Under the pieces are notes generated by a model. That model searched no databases. It saw only the letters and a program-made list of their open reading frames with translations, and was not told the origin of the DNA. Position numbers and translations under genes: made by a program. A stretch of 64,000 nucleotides of DNA. Source: Hypomyces perniciosus (lineage: Eukaryota > Ascomycota > Sordariomycetes > Hypocreales > Hypocreaceae). This document shows, piece by piece, positions 10,400 to 22,603 of the stretch (position 1 is its first letter; every line of letters begins with the position of its first letter). The stretch is taken from the NCBI GenBank assembly GCA_008477525.1, contig SPDT01000009.1, positions 744,001 through 808,000 of the forward strand, in the 5' to 3' direction.

Positions 10400-13300
10400 A
10401 CTCAGTAAGTCACCTGTTGCTCCTTCTTCGTCGGGGCGCTGTTACAATAATAGATGCGGCTGATTGCCGGGAAGCATCCCTAGTTTCCACACCAACGACA
10501 TCCGTTGTCGGGCCTCATTTGAGGGTGGAAAGCCGGCGAGTGAGAGCCTGAAACGCCCAAAGCTAATGTTGCCTACTCCACTAGCTGTCCGATCGACAAC
10601 CATGAGGTCCAGGGTTAGTGGAAAAGACTAACCTATGCGAGCCAGCCACGCCTTAGGTGACCTTGGGGAATTAGAGAAAGGAAGGCGGCTCGGCTTCTTA
10701 TCCACAGGTAACCTCGGGTACGAACCCGTTTTACGCCATATGTGAAGCCGATACTACATGGGCCTACTCCATGGCTAAACCGGGAGTTTCCGCGAACCTT
10801 GCTATTGTAGCCACACCTATATGAGATGAAAAGAAGGTTCAATGCATCATGGGGGAGAAGCATACTGACCTGAGTCGCCATTGGCACGACCATAATCCAC
10901 GGGAAAGTTTCGCGGACATGACTCTTGTCTGCTCAGAGGAAGTCGCCGGCGTCCATATCACTGTCTCTAGTAGTTGTATAAGCAGTTTGGGCAACTCGCA
11001 GTATAATACGAGATCTGGTGGCAAGACCACCAGCCCAGGCTGGTATGCTCAGAGCATCCTACTGAAGTCAATTATCCCCTAGTCACCGTCTGATGCTCCT
11101 CACCAGGATTAAGGCAGCGCGTACGGAATACATCCATTCCTGAATGTGCGTGCCAACACTTTTGCACATGAGTCGTTCTTACCCTACCATGCGGCTCTCG
11201 CCTTCACAACCACCCATGCATTTTTTTTTTGCTTTTGCGGGCATGAGAGGCATCTGAATCTCCCTTCCCGCTGCACTGAGTGGTTTCTCTCCTGCAAAAA
11301 GGGGGTGGTGAGTTTGCAATCTACGTAGGTTACTCCTAGGCGGCTAGTGGATGTCACAGCCTCTCGCAGGTTGCGGAGATGCAGCCGCCCATTGCATTAT
11401 CGAAACCGCCAAGCCAACAGCGCTTCTTGTAGTTGCCTCAAGAGGTATGAAGTACAATAACGCGGGTTGGGAGAAGTGGTTTGGGACCCTCCCGACGGGA
11501 TCTTCCCCGACCACACTTACCTTCGGACATTCCCACTGGCATACAGGCCAGCTATACTATTGCTGGGTTTGGCAAGCATGACCGTAGACGTCTCATTCGG
11601 GCAGGTTCCGGGCTGGGGGTAGACTCAATCAAAAGATGGACCACAAACTCAAACATCGAGGCGGAGCTTCTCAAGTTCAGCACATTCGTACTCGCCAGCC
11701 GTGAAAGGCCACACCCGTACTTCGGAGCCAGGAGGGAGTGATGGGCTGTGTAATGGGCAGACAAAGGCCTGGTGGAGCTTTGGGATATTCGAGAAAATTG
11801 GAACCGCTGAGAATCACCACTCTCTGTCAGGCGTGAACTTGCCAAGTCCGACCATACACGTTTCCTGAACGACAGGCCAGTGAACAAAAAATATGGCAAA
11901 GGGGTTCTTGCTCCATTTCGAGTCAATAAGACAAATACGTACATCCTATGAAGCACGTCGATCCGAGGCTCAGAATTTCGTGCACAGGCAGCTCCGGCAA
12001 CGCGAGTAAGCTTTCCGATTCAAGTTGGAGGGCGCAGCGGTCAACCACGGGATTCTCTCCCCACCTTGGCTATTAGGATTCAGCAGGCTTTCGGGTGGCC
12101 GCTCCACAAGGTTAATCAACGGGTTTACAGTAAGATGTATATGTTGGCCAAACTCGGTTAGGAAGCTTGGTAGGGAACGAGTTGTGAGGCTGCCCCAAAG
12201 GCTGGTCCGTTCTGATGCTAGCCACTCCGACATCAACAGTGGCCACACGCCGGTCGAACAAATTAGGATCTTTGTACAGAGTACATAGGTACAGGTACGG
12301 AGTAACCCATACGGCCCTGTAACCGGAGAGGTAGAGTCCCCGGTTTGCAAGGGGACATACCTGCGGGGATATGTTCCGAGTTTACTCACTCAATGGTATG
12401 GAGTTCTGCCACCTCCTCATCTCCATCATTAACTTGCTCTTCCTACTTCAACTACTATGCCTATTTTAGTCAGTTCTACTAGGTAATAACACCCTGGCCC
12501 GGCTTCCTTCCGCCCAAAAGCTAAACCTGACTGTATAGGTTAATAAAGATTACTCCGGCAATACTTCTTTGGTGCTCTCTGTTTCTCGTTTGTTGCTTAC
12601 CTCAAGATACCTAGTTAAACTAGGGCATAATGGAGTACTGAGCGCACCGCGCGGATATTCCGATGTGACTCGATGTGCGATAAGGTATGGCAATTGATGC
12701 GGTTTGTCTGGCCTGTGAAGACTTTTACAACAAATGGAAATCTAGATAGGCACACGAAAATAAACACTGGTGAGAAGCTCACAATTGTCCGGTATTAGCG
12801 GGTTATGGGATTTGATGCTTCGGTAGGGGGAGCTGCGAGCTACTCTAGAGTACTTGTGCTCGTACTTAAACAGTACATGTGCATCCTTGTTTCGTTTGCC
12901 GCGGACGCTACGAGTGCGTTGGCGGGGCTTTTTGTCTTGCATGAGACATTGTAGGAATTCAGTGGTGTGCACATAGCAGTTAGCATGCACCTGGGGGCGT
13001 GCGATACATAGTCGCAAGGATATACCTATGTACATGACCGTTGCGGCTAACACTTCATTACAAAACATTATTGGATAATTGGAAAATTGGAAAATCACAA
13101 CCCACAATGATTACAAACGTTAGCACAGGTACAAACGCCACACGTAGCATGGAAAAGCTACATCCGTTTTCGATGTATCCCTTGGTAAACATCGCAAAAG
13201 TGGATCACAAGTATTCCCAAATGAGCAAATGGGGCATGCCCCGCCTATGAGAATTCTAAACTACAACTTCCAAAACGCCACACCGGGAAAATTTGCACGA

Positions 13301-14700
13301 TCCAATGTGCCCATTTTTAGCGTACATGTATCACTCCGAAGTGGTTCATCACAGGCCGACTGGTTACATTGCGATTCACCAACATACTCACGTACGGCGC
13401 TTCCGGTCTTTACCAAACATACCTAAGCTTTCGTGTAGGTGCGTTATACGCCTCTCCTCACCAGTGTACTGGCACTCTCAGGGATACAAGTCAGGTATGG
13501 CCATTGCAAGCTGGTGATGCGATGTGACTAACCTGGGAAGATTTATGAATGGTACCACCACTAAAAAGTTTCCCCATACTCGTTCCAACCTGGACTGCGA
13601 TATCCCATTCAAGTGAGAGCATCATAGCCTTACCCTCGCCAAAGGGCTATCACAGCAGGGGTTTGTCATTTGCCATGATGGCAGCGTGAACAGAACTAGG
13701 CCAAATGAGCCGATGGATCATGTGTGCAACGCCCACATATGTATAGAATTACTTCTCATACCTAGGCCTAACGCCGCTGAACAAGTACTAGATATGGACT
13801 AGATATGTAGGCGAGCGGAGACTCCCCAGGCTAGACTTCAGCTCTAGAATGAACTAAAGAGCTCTTTTCGATGACGACGCCTTCTACACGTCCTGTCCTT
13901 TTCTGTCCGACAACAACCGGGGGTTGGATGACCGGGCGGAAGGTGGTCAGTGGGACACTTGATTCACCACCTTCGGCGAGCAGAAAAGGAACTAAATTGT
14001 TGATATAGGACATAGTTCTGCTAGAGAGAAATTCACAAGTAAACCCCAACAAGAAGGGACGATCTTGCGTTCTTGGGGCCAGAACGGGCGATTTTAACGC
14101 ACACAGACTATTATGACGGGATGGATTATCACTGGTCCGCTTCGCTCTCCCCACCAGGCCAAAGTCCCAATATAGGGCAAACTTGCCTGTCTTCATGAAC
14201 TATAGGCCTGGCTAATGCTCCGAACATTCCTCTTCGGCGATTAGTAGTAAAAAGCTTGGCTACACGAGGAATGCAGTGGACTGATGACAGTATTTGTCAT
14301 TTATGGAACCCTCCAGCTCTTCATCACATCTCCAGTGGTTGGAATACGTGGGAGTCCTGTCATCATCAACCCCGCAAAGATACTTCCGTCCACACTTGGC
14401 GATAGGAGGGACAAACTCTGCACTAACAAACAAGGTGGCATCGACAAAAGATCATCCAGGCGCTGGAATTCCGTCTTGGCAGAATGACCTAGTAGTCGTA
14501 GACGCTCACGCAGTCGTTGATACGTGACTCTCTTCTAGTAGAGTGCGTAACAATCTCTAACCCCACAGAGTACTTGGGCTCTCCTCTCACCTTGAACACC
14601 TCTCTATTTCCAGCCCTCAAGGTTGATTCCGCATTATTCCTTCAAAGCCCCTAGAAATAACTCTGGCAACAGCATCAATTCCGCTCGTGTTCTTTACTTA
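10400..14700. other. Long gene-free stretch of probable relic DNA
   Basis: Many short frames on both strands lack ATG starts, domains or in-frame splice joins. A motif ATGTTGGCCAAACTCGGTTA at 12141-12160 recurs at about 27983. Otherwise I see nothing I can name in these 4.3 kb. Confidence 0.45.
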
Positions 14701-14715
14701 CAAAGAAGTTAAAGG

Positions 14716-15979
14716 ATGGAATGCGTAGCCCCACCAGCCAGTACTGGGGATTGGACTTCTCGGGAGAAATCCCAGCGGCTTTTCCCCCCTGTTGCCTTCG
14801 ACGAGGCTCTACATACACCAGCATCTGTAATCACTGAGTTTGCGGATACGGATATAGATGTCGGATTGAATGAGGTGAGGCTCCTCCCCTTTGAGTAAGC
14901 CTGCAATCGAGGCTCCGATCTACTAAAACTTTTCATATATGTTGTTTTAGGTTGATGTTCGAACTTCACAGTTCAGTCAGACCGTTGACACACTGATGTC
15001 AAGTCGGTGCAGCGAACCCTACACCGGACGCCAGCAAAACTCCTCGACATTTCTGCCATTAAGGACGGCTGGGGGCGTACAAGCTTGTGAGATAAGGTGG
15101 ATAAGGAACGATAGTGGTTCAAATGGTGATGGCAGCAACAAAGGGGGGCAAAACCGTCGGCTTCCAGGCAACACAGTCGTCACACCGTTCTCGACTACAA
15201 ATGTGGTGGTGGCCCTTGAAGTTGAACACGCGACCCCTTCCCAAGCATCCACTCGGGGTGCGTTTGTGCCATACCGTATGGAGAAGGGCGACCCGTTGGC
15301 TCCCGAGCTGGGAACCACGAACAATCCCTATCAATCCGGCGCCCGCCCCTCAGAACTTGGCTTCATCGGCTCTTCCTTCAATGACCTTCCGGACTCGAAT
15401 GATAATCGGGCGGTTCAAAAGACCGCTCGACAGCAGCCCGCTCAAGCTGTTCTCACGCCCACATTAAGCCCCGACTACTCCGAAGTCCCTACAATCACAA
15501 ACGGTATCAACTTCCAAGGTCCTATGAAATGGAGCAGAAGGCGGATACTTTGGCAAGTTAGGTACTTCACTTTGCAGGGTACTTATCTGAGTATGTACAA
15601 GGACGCCGGGCATATCAGTCAGAGGCTTAAGTATATCGACATTAAGCACTATAAGATTAAATCCTCCGATACTGTGCCAACATCGAAGCTCAATGCTGCG
15701 TTTAGGGCCGTCTTTATTTCACATAACCGCAGAAGAGAACCTGTGGGCGCCTATGGCTTTCAGCTAATTCCGCAAAACGATATCGGCGCGCGTTTGGAAA
15801 AGGACAACAGCCACATCTATCAGGATTTGGAGGGAGTTGATGGTACGGGCAAGACGTATCACTTTACTGTCCAGAGCGAGGATGCCCGTTGTCGTTGGAT
15901 GCGAGCATTAATGCTGTCAAAGACGGTGAAGCACAAGGACGAAGGGTTTATAATCAGCGTCAACGGCAACATGATCTAG
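14716..15979 (+). CDS. PH-domain protein
   Basis: Exons 14716..14874 and 14951..15979 join through a 76-nt intron (donor GTGAGG, acceptor TTTTAG) without frame change, giving about 395 residues. Residues of roughly 225-375 form a pleckstrin-homology domain: a GPMKW...W.VRYFTLQGTYLSMYKDA opening with the usual beta-strand pattern, an insertion, and a closing helix containing the conserved Trp (...ARCRWMRALMLSK). PH domains bind phosphoinositides or proteins at membranes. The N-terminal part is polar and low in predicted structure. The stop follows soon after the domain, so the protein is short compared with multidomain PH proteins; further upstream exons cannot be excluded. It is convergent with the methyltransferase gene. 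Confidence 0.75.
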
Positions 15980-15989
15980 TATCCACACT

Positions 15990-16805
15990 ATTCCCAAAAA
16001 TCGTTTTTCTCCTGTATATAGGGGCAATCTTCTTATTTGTGCTGGTTGGCCTCATGCTGTTAATTGTCCGGTGTGTACGTAGTGACTTAACCAACTCAGA
16101 CATGAATAGTCGTGATAGAATGAAAGTCCATATTACTTCGTCAAACACAAAAACACTGTAGCTCATAGAGAAATATACTCAGTATTTCCATCTTTATGGC
16201 AGCACCAAATTAAGTGTAATTATCTGAAGGAAGGAGTGGTCGTCTGTTTTGCAACCACCCTTCGCTAAGGTGTCTTTGGGAGCTCCAACAAGGGATAGCA
16301 CACCTTTCAAAATCACAATTCTTATTCTTAAAATAAAAATGAAAAAGACCAGGACACATGAGAGCACGAAAGGTAGATACCGATCCCGCCACGTTCGAAC
16401 GTTCATTCTCTAACATGACATCACTTAGGCTTTAGCTAAATCTGGGGACATGATGAGGACGCAGCCCTAAGGTTACGAATGGTGCAAGTTCCAGATATTC
16501 AAAGAGATGACGGTTTCTCAAGCAGCCCAGTTTGCCGGCTACAATCCACGATACCATTCTTGCAGTCGAAGGTGACCACATAGGCCCCTTGCTGCAGGGT
16601 ACTGAGGCTCTTCACTGCAGTCTCTTTAACATATTTATTTGCTATGGGACCGAGAAACGATCTGTAGCTAGGCAATGGAATCCAACTCGAAAGATGGGTG
16701 ATAGCCAGAAGACACAGGGGCCCTGTATCCAGATAAGAAATGACCGCAGTTTGACTTGACCACTGGAATAGCCTCAATTGCACTAGAAACGTAGGGTCTT
16801 CATTC
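15990..16805. other. Convergent intergenic region
   Basis: This lies between the stop of the PH-domain gene and the end of the minus-strand methyltransferase gene. I see no further gene; both 3' UTRs are expected here. Confidence 0.5.
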
Positions 16806-16810
16806 CACTA

Positions 16811-18042
16811 TCAAGACAAGAGAGGCCTCCTCGCTGTCCAGATGTATCTGACTTGCGTGTAAGTGCATATGTCATTTCTTATCAGCAATAAGCCAAAAAA
16901 GAAAAAGACTTACATAGTGCAATAACCATGGTAACGCGTTTCAGTGTTTTCTTTAGTGACCTTCTTGCAAAGTAGTTTTACCTGATCGACGTCCATTTCC
17001 AACCCCTCAACCAAAGGCTTCAAACTCATGGCCTCAAGTCCACAGCCAAGACCAACGTCAAACCATTTCGCGACTTCTTTTTCATGTGGACAGTTGGACC
17101 ATGGTTTCACGTAGCATTTGATCGTTTGCTCCGTAAAATCAACCAAACCGACTTGTTCAATCATGAGCTTAATTTTTGGGGGGTCGACTTTCGCAGTACG
17201 TTTGAGGTGCTCCAAGGCCTCCAGAAACTTGTCAGACCACTCTTGGAGGGCGGAACTCTCTGGTGTTTCGCCACTGTCTTCCCACTGTGGGGCCCAATCA
17301 AGTTCAACTTGCTCTAAGTAGCCCGTTCCTGGTTTCAAATGCCTGGATTCATGTTAGTCATGAGAAACATAACGGTTCTCTGCTTGCACTCGTACTGGAA
17401 TATCTTGCTATACGTATCGGACCATAGATCAGTTTTAATGCTGCCAAAGAGCATTCGAAGGTGAATCAGATCGCAGTCAAATAGTAGAGGATCCCACAAC
17501 GGTTCCTCAAGATCAAATCTTTTCGTTTCTATGCCCTTCGGTATGCTGAGCATCATAAGCAGGAGATCGTTGATATTTAACAAACTGACTTACTATTGGG
17601 GTTGGACCATATGGAGATCTACAGCCATCAGCTGGGGAGTATGCTCCAGCCTGTAAATGGTCAGTCAAGCAATCATGAAAGTCATGCACACCTAGAATGC
17701 GTACTCTTCAGCAACTTGTATGGCCCAGATCCCCGTTCCTGTTCCCAGGTCCAGAATTTTGGGGGTTCGGCGAGAGCCTAAGTCTGGAGTAAAGAGAGAG
17801 CAGGTACATGCGTAGTTATGCGCGCAATTACATGCTCCCTTACGTGCGACACGAAAGAACTCGTGGAATATGTCCAGCCTTCTCAGTTCCTCCTAATTGA
17901 CAAAAGTTCAGGATCAGGTCATCCAATATCTGAGTAAAGAGATTACCTGGTCAATGGGAAAGAGGTATTTGTGCGGCTTCCAAGAACCATAGAAACGACC
18001 ATACTTCCAATCGCCGTCATGTAGCTTATCTTTTTGATTCAT
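16811..18042 (-). CDS. LaeA-like SAM-dependent methyltransferase
   Basis: Seven exons on the minus strand: 18042..17947, 17892..17844, 17783..17705, 17650..17594, 17545..17396, 17342..16914 and 16847..16811. They encode about 298 residues. Every join keeps frame and uses GT-AG introns of 48-66 nt. The SAM-binding motif [15 protein letters not shown], lies near residues 56-69. It is followed by an acidic MAVDL motif, then FDLEEPLW, a D.IH.R...GSI segment, [20 protein letters not shown], and a C-terminal YIWTARRP. This order is that of LaeA/UMTA-family methyltransferases, which act in the nucleus or cytoplasm and in some cases regulate secondary metabolism. No biosynthetic backbone gene lies in the window. 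Read without splicing the gene shows stops; they fall inside introns. The last small exon is the least certain join. Confidence 0.85.
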
Positions 18043-18049
18043 TACACTA

Positions 18050-21000
18050 TTCAACGGCTAGTGAGTCAGTGAATAATTATAATAGCGACCCATAGGTCTG
18101 TCAAAAGTGCGACACACACGTATTGTAAGACATGACAGCCGTATGAACACTCGATCCGTATAAGACGAATGCTTGGAATATTGCGAGAAACTAGACTATC
18201 GCTCTTTTAGACTCTTAGACTGAGTAACCGAACGCTTGGTGTCAGAGCTAATGGCTCAAGCAGAAGATATGGGGTTTAAGAAGAAGTTGTTGTATCCAAG
18301 AGGAGCAAGAGTAGGAAGGCAGATTGTACAAGAGGGAAATAGGACGACGAGCTTCCGCTGTGTGATATTAGGTGAATTCACATATGAAATTCTTAAAAAG
18401 AGGAGTGAAAAAAAAAGAAAAGGAAAGGAAAGGAAAGAAATAAAAGTAAAGTAAATAAACTAAAATAATAGACCCCGTCAACAGATGTGGCCCTGTGTTG
18501 GTTCTGACCAGCAAATCGGCCCATACCTCATGTATCGTAGCATTAGAACCATTCTCATTATGTCTCATACAACAACTTCGCAGTAGCTTTGCTACTTAAC
18601 CAAACAGATATGATGTCGGAGGCGTAATTGACCCAGAATCTTGGATGTTATTGAACAATAACTCCCAAAAAATAGCCACCCCAACCTAATGTCGTTTGGA
18701 GTCCGCTGGAGACGAGACATGAACTGTATGAGGGCCGATCGTGAAATTTAGATTGGCATGTTTGGATCATTGACTGTATCCTGATGGGGGGGATTCGAAA
18801 ACAGGGGCAGTTGTAGAAAGAGATAGCTCGTGAGGGAGGCTTGACTACATGATCCTTGGCACATCCCATGAAGGTTACGAAACTGAAGGAATGTGGATTC
18901 GTGCGTCTTCACTAGGAACGGTTTACCGGTATTAGAGGGGCGCTAACGCGGCGCCATAAGTTGCGGTTTACGGATTAGTTTGTTTATCTCCATTCACCAC
19001 ACGAAAGCTAACAAGGGAATTACTAGCAGGAACCAAACGCCCCAAGTAAATGTAGGCTACCCGTCTGTGGTTAATCATATCTTAATACTTGCTATCTGGA
19101 TCGACTGAATTCAGGTAGCATTGAAAGGATCTTCAAAATACTCGCCAAGTCCGGATCGTTCTGATTTGGACTCCATCTCAGGGAATGCTTGGAGGACTCG
19201 ATGAGCGACGAATGTTTGCCCCCTTCACAAGTAAACGGCAAGATCTCTTCCCTCAATCTTCATGCCGCCTGTAAATCATTAATATGAATTTCGGGCCTTC
19301 CAGTTCCGATGAAAACAGCAAGCCACCGCTCAGACTCTGGGTTTTCGGACTGTAGACGACACGAAGCGAGCAATAACAAGGAAATTTTCGACCATGGCAT
19401 CCTATTATTATCGCCGGTGGTCGTGAAAACCCTTTCGTTATTAGTGTCCACAGATGTGTCACCATTATTAAAAAAAGGAAAAGTGGAATCTTGCAAAATG
19501 CAGTAACGCGGCATCGACAAAAGGCCCTCATATTATTCAGAACTCCGTCTTTTTGCTAGGGACCGAAGTTAAGCACCACCTTAAAATGGTACTACTACGA
19601 AGATGAGCCGTTCAACTTCAGCATGGCCTGTCGGACACTGCAAACATATCTGTACAGAGGAGGAAAGGCTCGGAACGCCCTGCATAAAGACCTTGTATAA
19701 AGTTCAGACAAAGAGACGCTCTCAGTGAACACGTTGGCGAATCACACGCTTCCTGCAGAGGTGTACGCTAAGCACCGGTTAAGCGCCAACAGATGTGGCA
19801 AAAAGCATCGAGTGTCTCTTTGCAGGGTTGAGCAAAATAGGTCAGCCGCTTTCATATTTCTCGGGGCTGCCTACTGTGAAGAGGAACAGCCGCTTCAACT
19901 ACCTGCGGACAAACCTTGTAGGGCATACTCCACCGTCAGCCAACCCCCCGCGTGCCGTTTGGGGCAAACGCAGTTACAAATCAGCACATCAGACCTCTCG
20001 CTGCTTCGTACTCCGTACTTTGATCTCTTTGGCTTCTGGGGCGTGTGTATACACGCCCCAGCCCTGGAACGACGGTGGCGAGACCAATCATTAAACCCCG
20101 TTAGTTCCTAATCATCTGTGTTTATGCTGGGGGTGGAGCGAAGAAGAGGGGTAGGGAATGGTTATTTGCGCAATCAGAACGTAAGGACCAGGGAACAAGC
20201 CTACTAATTCGCCTTCTCAAAGAGAGTATCGACTGTGAGCACCTGATAGCATGAATTTGGTTTCTATCCCAACTTCTCAGCGTTGGACCCGAGACCTCCT
20301 TAGCTCGGCTCAGTTAGAAGAGGCATCTCGACGGCATTGGGTGGTCGGCCTGAATGAATAACTTGCGCGAAACTTACCAGTGAGTGTCAATACAACCAAA
20401 AACGCAACATTTGGTGTTAACTAGTCTGGTAATATGCCGCGTTAGTCTGGCCCAAACCATACATGTAGTACACCAGCAACAGAAGTATCACATGTACATT
20501 GTGGTTGCATGCGAATTATTACATCCTAGTCTTTATGGAATGAACGCACGGTTAGCCGGTTACGAGGGAGGCATGACCATGTTGCGGGTCGTCGTTCCAA
20601 CCCACCACACCACTTCGACTGGTGTGCTATCAAGAGCAACCAGTGAATGCAACAAGCTGACACTACTCCGTACCCAGACTCTCGTTTTTTTGAATCAAAT
20701 TGAGTCTCCAGTCTAGTTCTAAATCATGACTCGGCCTTCAGCCCCTTCTTTCGTCGCGTCTTGGCATCAAACTACGGAGTACTCCGTAGACATAATGGAT
20801 TCCCACCTAATTGATCATCCTCCTCTTCCATGTCTTTGCGAGCCCACCCCCATCGTAGACTATTATAATCTAGTTAGCCAACTCGTCAGCGTACTGCATT
20901 GCGTGACTCTGTATTTTCGTCGTTTGCTTTTCTTTCCGATGTTTTTGTATTTCTCATCCCTTGTTCGTGTCCCCAGTCCCCACAGCTCCGTACCCCTTGC

Positions 21001-22590
21001 GGTGTACTGCACGATGTAAATGTCCGCCTGGAACACAGCCTCCAGATCGTCTCGCGTGACTATTCCCTCTTGAGGTACCAGCAGATGCAAAACAAACTCC
21101 GTAACCACATCCCAAACGACACCCCTCTCAGCTATCTTGGTTGGGCTATTGGCCCGGAATTCTCCATTGGCTTACTCTCGGTTATTTAGCCTTTGCTTTC
21201 TTGCTGGCTGGCGCGCCGCACGGTTTGTGAGACTTGGTGTGTTTGAGGCTCTACCTCGTCGGTCACTCTTCAATTCTTCATCCCCGGCCACACAAAGGGA
21301 AGGACGAACTCCTCTTCTCTCTTTCCTGCACTATTCATTGGTCCGGTGACCAGCATCCATAGTCAGCCTGCCCACCGATCGAATGGAAAGAGGACACGAT
21401 CGGGGCAAACCGCATATTTTCTTTACGCATCTCACATGTGGTACAGCATTTGGAACCTCGGCTTCCATGAGCTACGGCCTGTGTCATTGTGAGTTCACGC
21501 ACACCAATAGCAATCTGCTGAGATAAAAGCAATCAAATGACACCGCATTCCACCGATGCAATGCCAGCATGTAGGAGACCCTGGAGACTAATAAATTTGC
21601 TATTGCTGTCCCTAATTTGCGTATTTCCCAGCGCGCCTACAGCGTGCCACCTGCGAGTCATCCCCTATTGTCGCATGCAAGATAAGGCAGGGATTCAATC
21701 ACCTAGTACTCCTTAGAAACGACCAATATCGGATAGTAAGAAAGCAAGGGGACCAGGCGGGACATAAGTGGAACAGGTGTGTGGGTAGAGGTAGAGGTGG
21801 TCCTCTGAAATGCATTTGACGTTTACGTTACTTCTTAGCCACATCTCCTGATGCCATGCCCACTTGCTGGTCTATGTTCGAACCACCGTCGCGCTGGCGT
21901 ACCCAGCAGTTCTCCATGCGCAGCACATTCCGAAATCTCCCGAGCTACTTGTGTCTACATTCCTCAGCAGAACCTACGCCTTGACATGACAGGGAACCAG
22001 GAGTGGTGACCTTCCACGATCTGCTAGCATTCCCAACACTCCATCGGGATCTCGGTCCGGCCGTTCCATTTCCTATCAGCTCCTTCCCCAGAGTCCAGGG
22101 AATGTTATCGCACTGGTTGATGGTAATCGGGTTTGATTTATGGGGTCTAACTCTGTACTCAACCTGCCTTCCCCAATCATTTGATGTCTATCCTATACAG
22201 GTTGACTGTCGACAGCCACGCGTGGGCCGCTTCCCCCTCCTCATTTCAGATACTGTAAGGAGTAGTCGCTCGCCGTGTTTGGAGCTTGCCTTTAGAGCAT
22301 CTTTTTAGAGCTATTTCTTACAAGGCAGAGGTAGTTCGTCAGGATTTTGCATCCACACAAGTATTTGAACACCAACCAAAATCAGTCTGATTTTTAAACA
22401 ATGAGTGTGCCAAGTCAGTATAGGGGGGACCGCAATACATATCAAAGGTATATTTTCTTCTTTTATTTGTAGTTCAAGAGTTGTCTCTCTGTCAAGTGCC
22501 CCAGTAGTGAATCCCTTCCTCCACATCCACGGCCTCGTTGCTCCCCGCGTTGCCCGTTTCTACCACTGAGTCCTCAGCATCAGATACCAT
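18050..22590. other. 4.5-kb gene-free region with possible relics
   Basis: A purine-rich (A/G) run lies at about 18400-18455. A patch at about 19530-19610 recalls 5S rRNA. A copy of the palindrome TACGGAGTACTCCGTA lies at 20773-20788. The minus-strand frame at 20863-21108 looks weakly coding-like but lacks an ATG. Nothing else is supported. Confidence 0.45.
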
Positions 22591-22603
22591 TCATGTATTG
22601 TGC

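Noticed and set aside
10700..10740. tRNA-like GGTACGAACCC box
   Set aside because: It resembles a B box, but no cloverleaf with matching acceptor stem could be drawn around it.
16400..18100. Secondary-metabolite gene cluster around the LaeA-like gene
   Set aside because: No polyketide synthase, peptide synthetase, terpene cyclase or cluster transporter is visible in the surrounding 64 kb.
20863..21108. Possible coding exon on the minus strand (VVTEFVLHLLVPQEG...)
   Set aside because: The composition is suggestive, but there is no ATG, no flanking exon and no family resemblance.
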